Made by a program: the position numbers and the translations under genes. DNA of 37,934 bases from Acinetobacter sp. WU_MDCI_Axc73 (GTDB lineage: Bacteria > Pseudomonadota > Gammaproteobacteria > Pseudomonadales > Moraxellaceae). The notes beneath the pieces are model-generated. The model searched no databases, was not told where the DNA came from, and saw only the letters and a program-made list of their open reading frames with translations. Positions 18,474 to 25,997 of the stretch are shown here, one piece after another. The stretch's first letter is position 1; each line of letters opens with the position of its first letter. The stretch lies in NCBI RefSeq assembly GCF_025562455.1, contig NZ_JAHPRO010000027.1, positions 1 to 37,934 of the forward strand. Direction: 5' to 3'.

Positions 18474-18527
18474 AACCTATTCTTCCTTTTTACGTTATAT
18501 AGTAGGTAACTGTAAAAAAGGAAGAAT
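18474..18527 (+). promoter_or_regulatory. Candidate ECF-type promoter overlapped by a 13-bp inverted repeat
   Basis: AAC (18474-18476), 16 bases, then CGT (18493-18495) matches the -35/-10 pattern of many ECF sigma factors and suggests autoregulation, with a start near 18503. ATTCTTCCTTTTT (18479-18491) and AAAAAGGAAGAAT (18515-18527) form a perfect inverted repeat: the left arm fills the promoter spacer, the right arm lies in the leader and ends against the GGGAG ribosome site (18528-18532). Confidence 0.55.
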
Positions 18528-18536
18528 GGGAGTCGA

Positions 18537-19181
18537 ATGACAGGATTTTCCATTTCTATGGACTTAGCGCCAAAGCAGTCTGGATCAGAAGTTGATAGTG
18601 TTCATGTGAATACGGCTGATCATCGCCTAAAACATTTTATGAATGAAGTCACAGGACGCGCGCTGGTCATGATGGAAAGTGCAACACAGGGACAACAAGG
18701 TATAGCAATGGATTTGGTACAGGAAGCTTTTATTTCTTTGCACAAATCTTATGCCGATAAAACTCTTGATGAATGGTATCCCCTGTTCTATACGATTTTA
18801 AATAACAAATTACAGGACTGGCGACGTAAAGAAGCGCGCCGATCTAATCCTTTTTCTTTTTTTAAAAAGGTGAGTCTTGACAGTGATAATGACGAAGTGA
18901 CTGAGGTTGTTGATGAAACAACACTAAATCCTTCAGATTTTTTAAGTCAGGAAGTCACCATTGAAGAAATTCAAGAAGCCATTGCAGAACTCCCGCTACG
19001 TCAGCAGCAAGCATTTATGTTACGTGCGTGGGAAGGTTTTGATACACAAACCACTGCACAGATCATGAATTGTAGCGAAGGCAGTGTAAAAACGCATTAT
19101 CATCGCGCTATTCAAGGGCTTCGTACTGCTTTAGCTCATTTAAATCCATCTTTGGGAGGTTCATCAGATGAATCGAGATGA
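18537..19181 (+). CDS. ECF-type sigma-70 family RNA polymerase sigma factor
   Basis: 214 residues. Region 2 is recognisable (DLVQEAFISLHKSYAD, then FYTILNNKLQDWRRKEARR) and region 4 follows a linker (AIAELPLRQQQAFMLRAWEGFDTQTTAQIMNCSEGSVKTHYHRA, a sigma-70 region 4 helix-turn-helix). Region 3 is absent, as in ECF factors. An N-terminal extension of about 30 residues is poorly conserved-looking. GGGAG lies 4 bases before the ATG. The next gene overlaps its end by 14 bases and encodes a membrane protein, probably its anti-sigma factor. The upstream AAC-N16-CGT element suggests it transcribes its own operon. The signal it answers is unknown. Confidence 0.92.
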   Translation: MTGFSISMDLAPKQSGSEVDSVHVNTADHRLKHFMNEVTGRALVMMESATQGQQGIAMDLVQEAFISLHKSYADKTLDEWYPLFYTILNNKLQDWRRKEARRSNPFSFFKKVSLDSDNDEVTEVVDETTLNPSDFLSQEVTIEEIQEAIAELPLRQQQAFMLRAWEGFDTQTTAQIMNCSEGSVKTHYHRAIQGLRTALAHLNPSLGGSSDESR

Positions 19182-19488
19182 TTTTACCAAGCAGGTAACG
19201 TCCAAGCTTGATGGACTTGCACGTCACCACAAGCATAAAACGATTGTTATTACCAATGTTCTAGACACCATCAAGCGTGAACCACGTTCTTTTTATCATA
19301 TATGGAGAATGTCTGGCTTTGCTCTTGCAGCGGCGATTATGGGATTTGTCATTTTACCCACTGGCTTTGATACTTCGGATCAATCACAAAATCAGGTCAT
19401 GGCAAGTCCAAAACTTTCACCACAAATGGTTGAGGATTTGGAAATGCTGAGTGTTTTAGGTGAGGATAGAGTTCCACATGGTAGCTAA
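19168..19488 (+). CDS. Single-pass membrane protein, probable anti-sigma factor (DUF3619-like)
   Basis: 106 residues. The basic N-terminal half is cytoplasmic (MNRDDFTKQVTSKLDGLARH), then one transmembrane helix at about 48-66 (FALAAAIMGFVILP) and a short acidic periplasmic tail. Start ATG at 19168 with GGGAGG 8 bases upstream, inside the sigma gene. Size, topology and overlap fit an anti-sigma factor; the arrangement resembles the sigma - DUF3619 - DUF3106 order known from betaproteobacteria. No zinc-binding HxxxCxxC motif is present. Function is inferred from context. Confidence 0.7.
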   Translation: MNRDDFTKQVTSKLDGLARHHKHKTIVITNVLDTIKREPRSFYHIWRMSGFALAAAIMGFVILPTGFDTSDQSQNQVMASPKLSPQMVEDLEMLSVLGEDRVPHGS

Positions 19489-19876
19489 AAAAATAGCGCT
19501 GGCACTCTGTGCGCTTAGTTTTTTACAAACCAGTTTTGCTGGTTTTGAACGCTTTTGGGTATTTTCAAAAAGTGCAGATACCAAAGTCAATGAAACGTGG
19601 AATACCTTATCTGAAAACGAACAACGTGCATTGATCAAACGCTATGAAACTTTAAAAGACGAGCCCAAAGATCAATCTGTTGATTTACAGCAAAGAATGG
19701 ATTGGTTTACCCAATTGCCTGAGCAAGAAAAGCAAAAAATGCGTGATGCATGGCAAAAGATGAGCTCTCAGGAAAGAAATGATTTGCGTAAACGTATGCA
19801 AAAAGCCCCCTTAGAGGATCGTGCTGCAATACGTGAAGAATATATAGAAAAGTATTTAACACCCCAAACTCACTGA
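19478..19876 (+). CDS. Secreted DUF3106-like protein
   Basis: 132 residues from the ATG at 19478, overlapping the previous gene by 11 bases; a GTG at 19460 could add 6 residues. Signal peptide KKIALALCALSFLQTSFA. The mature part is highly charged and helical with repeated motifs: WNTLSENEQRALIKRYETL, WFTQLPEQEKQKMRDAWQKM and SSQERNDLRKRMQKAPLEDR, the pattern of DUF3106 proteins. Periplasmic. It may act as sensor or effector with the sigma/anti-sigma pair; by loose analogy with Spy/CpxP-like or RseB-like partners, but this is inference. Confidence 0.78.
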   Translation: MVAKKIALALCALSFLQTSFAGFERFWVFSKSADTKVNETWNTLSENEQRALIKRYETLKDEPKDQSVDLQQRMDWFTQLPEQEKQKMRDAWQKMSSQERNDLRKRMQKAPLEDRAAIREEYIEKYLTPQTH

Positions 19877-19880
19877 TCAA

Positions 19881-19908
19881 AAAGCCAGTCGTTAAAGACT
19901 GGTTTTTT
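19881..19908. terminator. Terminator shared by the ECF cassette and the diguanylate cyclase
   Basis: CCAGTC (19885-19890), loop GTTAAA, GACTGG (19897-19902), then six T on the plus strand. On the minus strand the same stem is followed by C and five T, so it can also end the convergent gene that stops at 19914. Confidence 0.88.
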
Positions 19909-19913
19909 ATTGA

Positions 19914-21170
19914 TTAAACTTGATTACCACGTAGTGAATGATAATAAATCTGGTTACGCCCCAATTTTTTTGCACGATATAAAGCTTGATCCGCATATGA
20001 GAGTAGCGCTTGTTGATCAATATGGGCTTCGCCCCGATATACAGTGATTCCTAAACTAATGGTGATTTGTTTCGAAACTTGCGATTTTTCATGCTGAATC
20101 TCAAGCCGTTCAATTGAACGATAAATATTCGATGCAACTGCGTAAGCCCCTTGCGCATCGGTTTCAGGTAGTAAGACCACAAATTCTTCTCCTCCATAGC
20201 GAGCCACGAAGTCCATGTGCCGAATTGCATTTTTTATCGCTTTTGCCAAACTGGCAATGACATAATCTCCCATCTGATGTCCATAAAAATCATTATAATT
20301 TTTAAAAAAATCAATATCGATAAATAAGATCCCAAGAGAGCTATTATCCCTTCTCGCCTGTAAATAAAACACGTCCAACATTTCATCAAAAGTCCGACGG
20401 TTAGAAAGCTGGGTTAATCCATCGTGCTGACTTAAATGTAAGAATTCAGAGGCATGAATACGTTGAATATTTTCATTAATTTCAGACAGTTTTGCATTTA
20501 AGAACAACATTTTTTCTTTGGATACCAACATTGAACTAATGGCAAATCCAAGTAAACAGCTTCCGATTAAAGTGCGAGTTAAAATCACGAGGTGAAAATG
20601 AATATTAAACACCGTAAGCCATATCAACGTAATCAATGCAGATAGCATTCCGACCATTAACATATGTATAGGTTTTAGCCCACTCAGAATAAAACCCAAC
20701 ATGTATATAAATGAAATCAATAACATCGCTTGATTTTTAAGTGCTTCACTCTGCACAGTCATCATCAGAATTGATGTTACAACAATTGCCCAAAGCACGA
20801 TCATATAGGCGGCCTGATAAAAATAAGACCTTAATGATGAAAGTTTGGCAAAAGCGACATAGACCAATAAACACACGGCTCCATTGGTCACACTTAAAAG
20901 ACATCGAACAAAATCTGAAATAAAATATTGTTTCTCGATGACCAGATAATCACCAGGAACCGTCAATAACATAAAAATAATATAGGTGACGAGACCGCTC
21001 CAAAAAAATTGAATGGTATTTAGCCGTGTACGTTCAATATGCATATTCCAGAACTGCTTTTCCAATAACGCTGGTAAAGCTCGATTGGTCTGTTTTTCAC
21101 GTACATGTGAAAGCTGTTCGACTTCTTCTTTTCTTTTATGAAGCTCGTCAAGGTTGTATTTATAATCCAT
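19914..21170 (-). CDS. Membrane-bound diguanylate cyclase (GGDEF)
   Basis: 418 residues from the ATG at 21170 (AGGG 4 bases upstream); a GTG at 21215 would add 15. A charged N-terminal helix (about 8-35) precedes six or so transmembrane segments (about 53-72, 85-110, 118-140, 148-165, 170-190, 197-215), then a short coiled linker and a GGDEF domain (about 245-415). The active motif is GGEEF at 326-330; HDGLTQLSNRRTF opens the domain and FIDIDFFKNYND carries the metal/nucleotide aspartates. The inhibitory I-site RxxD is present as RHMD at 317-320, exactly five residues before GGEEF, so product inhibition is expected. Makes c-di-GMP. No EAL domain. The membrane sensor type is unrecognised. Confidence 0.93.
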   Translation of the reverse strand: MDYKYNLDELHKRKEEVEQLSHVREKQTNRALPALLEKQFWNMHIERTRLNTIQFFWSGLVTYIIFMLLTVPGDYLVIEKQYFISDFVRCLLSVTNGAVCLLVYVAFAKLSSLRSYFYQAAYMIVLWAIVVTSILMMTVQSEALKNQAMLLISFIYMLGFILSGLKPIHMLMVGMLSALITLIWLTVFNIHFHLVILTRTLIGSCLLGFAISSMLVSKEKMLFLNAKLSEINENIQRIHASEFLHLSQHDGLTQLSNRRTFDEMLDVFYLQARRDNSSLGILFIDIDFFKNYNDFYGHQMGDYVIASLAKAIKNAIRHMDFVARYGGEEFVVLLPETDAQGAYAVASNIYRSIERLEIQHEKSQVSKQITISLGITVYRGEAHIDQQALLSYADQALYRAKKLGRNQIYYHSLRGNQV

Positions 21171-21321
21171 TACACCCTGCAAGAAATCATCCTTATCTGA
21201 ATAAAAATAATACACTTAACATGACTTTTATCAACCTGATTTCGCTTTTTATCCATAAAACCGTTTACCATTTTGAGCGTATATGGATTATCATCTGTTT
21301 TATTTTTCAGTTTGAATCGCC

Positions 21322-22356
21322 TTGGATACTATTACTCTTCTTCAGCCCGATGACTGGCACGCTCATTTACGCGATGGTTTAGCCCTACAACGTACTGTTC
21401 CTGATTTAGCTCAACAATTTGCTCGCGCAATCTGTATGCCTAATCTAGTACCACCAGTAAAAACCGTTGAAGAAGCGCAGGCATACCGCGAACGCATCAT
21501 GGCGCATGTACCTGAAGGAATAAATTTTGATCCGCGTATGGTGTTGTATTTCACTGATCAAACCTCTCCAGATGAAGTCCGTAAAATTAAAGCTTCAACT
21601 CATGTCAATGCCATTAAGCTCTACCCTGCTGGTGCAACCACCAATTCAGATAATGGAGTCAGTGATATTCGCAAGGTCTATGCGGTGATTGAACAGCTCG
21701 AAGAACATCAGGTTCCATTGTTACTACATGGTGAAGTCACTCATAACCATGTAGATATTTTTGATCGTGAAAAACGTTTTCTTGATGAAATTTTATCGCC
21801 ATTATTAAAACAATTTCCAAAGCTTAAACTGGTTCTTGAACATATCACCACCAGTGAAGCTGCGCATTTTGTACTTGAACATGATCGTAATGTAGCTGCG
21901 ACTATTACGCCACAGCATTTGTTGTTTAATCGTAATGACATGTTGGTCGGTGGAATTAAACCGCATTTTTACTGTTTACCGATTTTAAAACGCCAAACAC
22001 ACCAACAGACATTGATTGAAGTGGCAACCAGTGGTAATCCAAAATTTTTCTTGGGTACGGATAGTGCACCGCATTCGAAAAATGCCAAAGAAAATGCATG
22101 TGGCTGTGCAGGTTGCTATAGCGCACCAACAGCAATTGAGCTTTATGCACAAGCATTTGATCAAGTCGGTAAAATTGAACGACTTGAGGGCTTTGCTAGT
22201 CACTTTGGTGCGGACTTTTATGGTTTGCCGCGTAATACAACAACGATCACCTTGGTCAAAGAAGAACAAATCATCCCAGAGCAGCTTGATTATCTGGATG
22301 GTGAAAAAATTATTCCGCTGTATGCAGGTAAAACTCTTCAATGGAGGAAAGTGTGA
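21322..22356 (+). CDS. pyrC: Dihydroorotase (class II)
   Basis: 344 residues. Zinc amidohydrolase closing carbamoyl-aspartate to dihydroorotate in pyrimidine synthesis. Metal ligands: His13 and His15 of [10 protein letters not shown], the carboxylated lysine Lys99 ([17 protein letters not shown]), [16 protein letters not shown] and the catalytic Asp of [10 protein letters not shown] stop lies 9 bases upstream in frame, so the start is the TTG at 21322; family alignment agrees ([15 protein letters not shown]). A weak start with no clear ribosome site. Its last bases overlap rnt. Confidence 0.97.
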   Translation: MDTITLLQPDDWHAHLRDGLALQRTVPDLAQQFARAICMPNLVPPVKTVEEAQAYRERIMAHVPEGINFDPRMVLYFTDQTSPDEVRKIKASTHVNAIKLYPAGATTNSDNGVSDIRKVYAVIEQLEEHQVPLLLHGEVTHNHVDIFDREKRFLDEILSPLLKQFPKLKLVLEHITTSEAAHFVLEHDRNVAATITPQHLLFNRNDMLVGGIKPHFYCLPILKRQTHQQTLIEVATSGNPKFFLGTDSAPHSKNAKENACGCAGCYSAPTAIELYAQAFDQVGKIERLEGFASHFGADFYGLPRNTTTITLVKEEQIIPEQLDYLDGEKIIPLYAGKTLQWRKV

Positions 22357-23006
22357 GCCAACAAATCAGCGCTCCACCCGTGATTGGGCAGCGTTTTCGT
22401 GGTTTTTTGCCCGTTGTGGTGGATGTCGAAACAGCAGGGTTTAATTCGCAAACAGATGCTTTACTCGAAATTGCCTGTATTCCGATTGTTTATAACGAAG
22501 CAGGTCAGTTTGTATCTGGTGAAGCTTATCATGCGCATATCAATCCATTTGAAGGGGCCAATCTTGATCGAAGATCTTTAGATTTTATTGGGATTGATCC
22601 TTTTAACCCCATGCGCGTTGCTATGGCGGAAGATGAAAAAACAGCTCTACGCCGTATTTTCAAATCGATCAATGAAGTCCGTCGTCAACAGCAATGTACC
22701 CATGCTGTATTGGTCGGTCATAATGCGCATTTTGATCTTGGTTTTTTACAAGCGGCGATTGCACGTACTGCTACTAAAAATCAGAATCCGTTCCACAGCT
22801 TCTCGGTATTTGATACTGTGACCTTAAGTGCTGTGATGTTTGGTCAAACAGTATTGGCAAGGGCCTGTATTCAAGCTGGAATCGAGTTTGATGGTAAAGA
22901 AGCACATTCGGCTTTGTACGATACGCAAAAGACGGCTGAACTGTTTTGCTATATTTTGAACAAACTTGCCCCCTATTTACTCGATACTTTGCCGGCGGAT
23001 TCTTAA
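22353..23006 (+). CDS. rnt: Ribonuclease T
   Basis: 217 residues from a GTG at 22353, preceded by GGAGGAAA; the ATG at 22341 is the ribosome site itself. GTGTGA overlap couples it to the pyrC stop. DEDDh 3'-5' exoribonuclease that trims tRNA and other stable RNA ends. Exo I Asp24/Glu26 (VVDVETAGF), Exo [12 protein letters not shown], Exo [17 protein letters not shown] with its His and Asp. A GC-rich inverted repeat, CGGCGG/CCGCCG at 22993-23016, spans the stop codon and may act as a weak terminator. Confidence 0.96.
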   Translation: MSQQISAPPVIGQRFRGFLPVVVDVETAGFNSQTDALLEIACIPIVYNEAGQFVSGEAYHAHINPFEGANLDRRSLDFIGIDPFNPMRVAMAEDEKTALRRIFKSINEVRRQQQCTHAVLVGHNAHFDLGFLQAAIARTATKNQNPFHSFSVFDTVTLSAVMFGQTVLARACIQAGIEFDGKEAHSALYDTQKTAELFCYILNKLAPYLLDTLPADS

Positions 23007-23235
23007 GATACCGCCGTCTTCCACATCCCTATCGCCAGAAACAGCGCTTTTTTTCATTGCGGTAGTGGTGTCCCTTGTATAGAGACATTATATTTAAAAA
23101 AAAACGAATAGCATAAACAACAAACAAATTAAACATTACATCTCTTTATTATATATGCAGAACAAATCATGTAAATTAGAACTCATATGATGTTTGTTGT
23201 ATTAATCTTCATCTTAAAATTTTTATAGGTCATTT

Positions 23236-24123
23236 ATGAATATTCTTTTTATTCATGGCATGAATCAACAACACTATACAGCCCAATCACTTAGACAGCG
23301 TTGGTTAAACATTTTTAAACAAGGGCTTTCATTAACGCATTTACCTTACAATGCTGAAACTACCCATTTAAGTTTTCCATTTTATGGAGATTTACTTACC
23401 CAAAGTCATTTAAGTAATGCGCTTGATTTAGAAGCTTTTTTGCCAAAAGCATTCATGCATTTGCATTTTCCACTACATTTATATAAAACGCCTCAATCTG
23501 GACAAGAACATAAAGCGTATTCCATTGCGCCGCTACCCACTCAGGAAGCATCACTACGTTCGCGTTTGTACGAAGAAGCATTTCTCATTAAAGATAAAAC
23601 TCTTAGAGAATTTATGATTTTATTGGATCATTTTCCAAAACTTAATGAAAGCTTGATTCATGAATTTCTCGTAGAAATGTATTGTTATTTGTCTAATACT
23701 AAATTTATGCAAGATGTTCATTTGCGTATCCTAAAGAAAATCAAAAAAGATGAAGAACTTATTGTAATTGGTCATTCTTTAGGCTCTGTGATTGCCTATA
23801 ATTTATTACAGCAAATCCAATATCCTGTAAAAATAAAACGATTTATAACTTTAGCCTCGCCTCTGGCTTTTCGTATTATTCAGGAAAAAATTACACACCC
23901 TATTTCTCGCCCTAAAAACTTGCAAGGCGACTGGTTTAATTTTTATTCTAAAGATGATTTTCTTTCCGCTTTTCCATTAAGAGCAACACCGTTTAACTTC
24001 ACTCCACCTATCATCAACCAAGAGATTTCAACTACAGTCGACCATCCACATGAAATAGCAGGATATTTACGGCATCCCGATGTATTAAAAAGAATTCTTG
24101 AAATGACTATTCCCAATCAATAA
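23236..24123 (+). CDS. Alpha/beta hydrolase, paralogue A (family unknown)
   Basis: 295 residues, no signal peptide. Begins with a short strand and oxyanion-hole motif (ILFIHGMNQQ, His7-Gly8), then LSFPFYGDLL. The nucleophile elbow is GHSLG with Ser181, in LIVIGHSLGSVIAYNLLQQ. The C-terminal third holds candidates for the acid and base (FYSKDDFLSAFP; HPHEIAGYL). A helical insertion (about 60-160) probably forms the cap. AGGT lies 6 bases before the ATG. About half of the residues match the protein at 25998-26927. Substrate unknown: esterase, lipase or thioesterase are all possible. Confidence 0.82.
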   Translation: MNILFIHGMNQQHYTAQSLRQRWLNIFKQGLSLTHLPYNAETTHLSFPFYGDLLTQSHLSNALDLEAFLPKAFMHLHFPLHLYKTPQSGQEHKAYSIAPLPTQEASLRSRLYEEAFLIKDKTLREFMILLDHFPKLNESLIHEFLVEMYCYLSNTKFMQDVHLRILKKIKKDEELIVIGHSLGSVIAYNLLQQIQYPVKIKRFITLASPLAFRIIQEKITHPISRPKNLQGDWFNFYSKDDFLSAFPLRATPFNFTPPIINQEISTTVDHPHEIAGYLRHPDVLKRILEMTIPNQ

Positions 24124-24212
24124 TTAAGCTTTTAAAGTTTTCTTGTATCCACATATTATGCTTTAATTTTAATCTTTTAAATTTAATCTGTTGCACTTCT
24201 TCATGGAATTAT

Positions 24213-24241
24213 TTGACACATTTATGAAATAAACCTAATAT
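24213..24241 (+). promoter_or_regulatory. Sigma70 promoter of tRNA-Glu
   Basis: Consensus -35 TTGACA at 24213-24218 and -10 TAATAT at 24236-24241, spacer 17 bases; the tRNA starts 18 bases later. Confidence 0.85.
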
Positions 24242-24258
24242 ACGCGCACCTCTGAAAC

Positions 24259-24334
24259 GTCCCTATCGTCTAGAGGCCTAGGACATCGCCCTTTCACGGC
24301 GGTAACCGGGGTTCGAATCCCCGTAGGGACGCCA
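24259..24334 (+). tRNA. tRNA-Glu (anticodon TTC)
   Basis: 76 bases including encoded CCA. Acceptor GTCCCTA/TAGGGAC; anticodon loop CTTTCAC flanked by CGCC/GGCG gives anticodon TTC; T-arm CGGGGTTCGAATCCCCG. No hairpin terminator follows before the permease gene. Confidence 0.98.
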
Positions 24335-24454
24335 TATTTTTAAAACCTTTCTTTTTATTGTGCCTAATGGCTATTGTTTGTCTGACTCAAGATTGCACAT
24401 TTTTAATTTTTCTCTAAAATAGCGCGCTTGTCCATTCTGAACGTGACGTTGTGT

Positions 24455-25873
24455 ATGCAACCCTCTGAATCTTCAAATATCACCTCATCCAGTAATTCTG
24501 CTCCATTAAAACGAGCAATGAGTACACGCCATTTGGTTATGCTTTCTTTAGGCGGTGCAATTGGTACAGGTCTTTTTTTAGGCTCAGGTGAGGTCATTTC
24601 TCAAACAGGCCCAATAGGAGCAATTCTTGCCTATATTTTAGGTGGATTGATTGCATACATGGTGATGCTGTGTTTAGGCGAACTGGCTGTCCACATGCCT
24701 GTTTCTGGCTCTTTTGGAGCATATGCAGCCAAATATATTGGCCCAAGTACAGGCTACATGGTGTCATGGCTATATTGGTTGACATGGACAGCAACCTTAG
24801 GAACAGAATTTACCGCAGCTGCCTTGCTGATGCAGGAATGGTTTCCTGATATTTCGATGTGGATCTGGACACTCATCTTTGCAGCCACTATTTTTATACT
24901 CAATCTCAGCTCGACCAAAATTTTTGCTGAATCGGAGTTTTGGCTTTCACTGGTGAAAGTCATAACCGTGATTAGTTTCATTATTTTAGGTTTACTGGCG
25001 ATTGTGGGCTTAATTTCTTTTCATGGTTATGAATCGGCACCGCTATTTAGTAACTTAACTGCACAAGGTTGGTTTCCTCAGGGACTCATGCCGATTTTCG
25101 CTACCATGCTCATTGTGAACTTTGCTTTTTCGGGTACAGAACTCATTGGCGTTGCGGCAGGCGAAACTAAAGATCCTGCAGATAACGTGCCTAAAGCAAT
25201 TAATGCTGCAATCTGGCGGTTATTGATTTTCTTTGTGGGTACCATTATTGTGATCAGTGCCCTACTGCCTTTTGAACAAGCAGGCCTAGGCAGTCATAGT
25301 GTGAGTAATAGTCCGTTTGTTACGGTATTTAACTACATTGGGATTCCATATGCGGATGATATTATCCGTTTCGTGATTATTACTGCGCTACTTTCCGCAG
25401 CCAACTCAGGTTTATATGCTGCTTCACGGATGATGTGGTCACTTTCCTCACAACAACATCTCCCGCGTTTTTTTTCTAAACTCACAAAAAGTGGCACGCC
25501 TATTGTTGCCCTCATTGTCACTATGTTTGGTGCAATTCCAGGACTATTATCTGAACAATTTGCACCTGAAACGATTTTTAAAAATCTTTTGGGCGTAGCA
25601 GCTTTTACCATGGTTGTGGTCTGGATGAGTATCTGTTTAAGCCAGTTTAATTTCAGAAGACAATGGTATAAGACAGGCCATACGATTCAGGATTTAAAAT
25701 TTGCAGCACCACTCTTTCCAATTGTGCCCATTTTAGGATTTTTATTCTGCTTGATTACTTGCCTGAGTATGGCAGCTGATCCAGAAATGCTGACAGGTTT
25801 TATTTGCTGTCTGATTTTTATTGCATTGTGCTATGTGAGCCATTTTATTTTTTATCGTCACTCGAATAATTAA
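24455..25873 (+). CDS. Amino acid permease, APC family (LysP/MmuP-like)
   Basis: 472 residues from the ATG at 24455 (a TTG at 24428 adds 9; both ribosome sites are poor). Inner-membrane transporter with 12 predicted helices. AAT-family signatures: LGGAIGTGLFLGSGEVISQTGP at the first helix, LGELAVHMPVSGSF, AFSGTELIGVAAGETKDP, and NSGLYAASRMMWSL. Pattern and layout are closest to the lysine and S-methylmethionine permeases known from Escherichia coli, but the substrate cannot be fixed. It follows tRNA-Glu with no terminator between and ends in a strong terminator. Confidence 0.88.
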   Translation: MQPSESSNITSSSNSAPLKRAMSTRHLVMLSLGGAIGTGLFLGSGEVISQTGPIGAILAYILGGLIAYMVMLCLGELAVHMPVSGSFGAYAAKYIGPSTGYMVSWLYWLTWTATLGTEFTAAALLMQEWFPDISMWIWTLIFAATIFILNLSSTKIFAESEFWLSLVKVITVISFIILGLLAIVGLISFHGYESAPLFSNLTAQGWFPQGLMPIFATMLIVNFAFSGTELIGVAAGETKDPADNVPKAINAAIWRLLIFFVGTIIVISALLPFEQAGLGSHSVSNSPFVTVFNYIGIPYADDIIRFVIITALLSAANSGLYAASRMMWSLSSQQHLPRFFSKLTKSGTPIVALIVTMFGAIPGLLSEQFAPETIFKNLLGVAAFTMVVVWMSICLSQFNFRRQWYKTGHTIQDLKFAAPLFPIVPILGFLFCLITCLSMAADPEMLTGFICCLIFIALCYVSHFIFYRHSNN

Positions 25874-25898
25874 ACACTCATAACTTCATTTTTCTAGC

Positions 25899-25928
25899 AA
25901 AAGTGTAGCAAATCGCTACACTTTTTTT
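25899..25928 (+). terminator. Intrinsic terminator of the permease
   Basis: AAAAGTGTAGC (25899-25909), loop AAATC, GCTACACTTTT (25915-25925), followed by more T. 11-bp perfect stem, 26 bases after the stop. Confidence 0.93.
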
Positions 25929-25997
25929 GTTTGTATGGCTGGCATCTAAAGACCCCACAATGCTACAGTCACATCAAGCATAAGAATAATTGATATC

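Noticed and set aside
24259..24334. tRNA-Glu as attachment site of a genomic island holding the hydrolases and permease
   Set aside because: No integrase, no duplicated tRNA 3' end within the window and no clear base-composition break.
24403..24597. Minus-strand 64-aa frame over the permease start
   Set aside because: Overlaps a well supported permease N-terminus and has no ribosome site.
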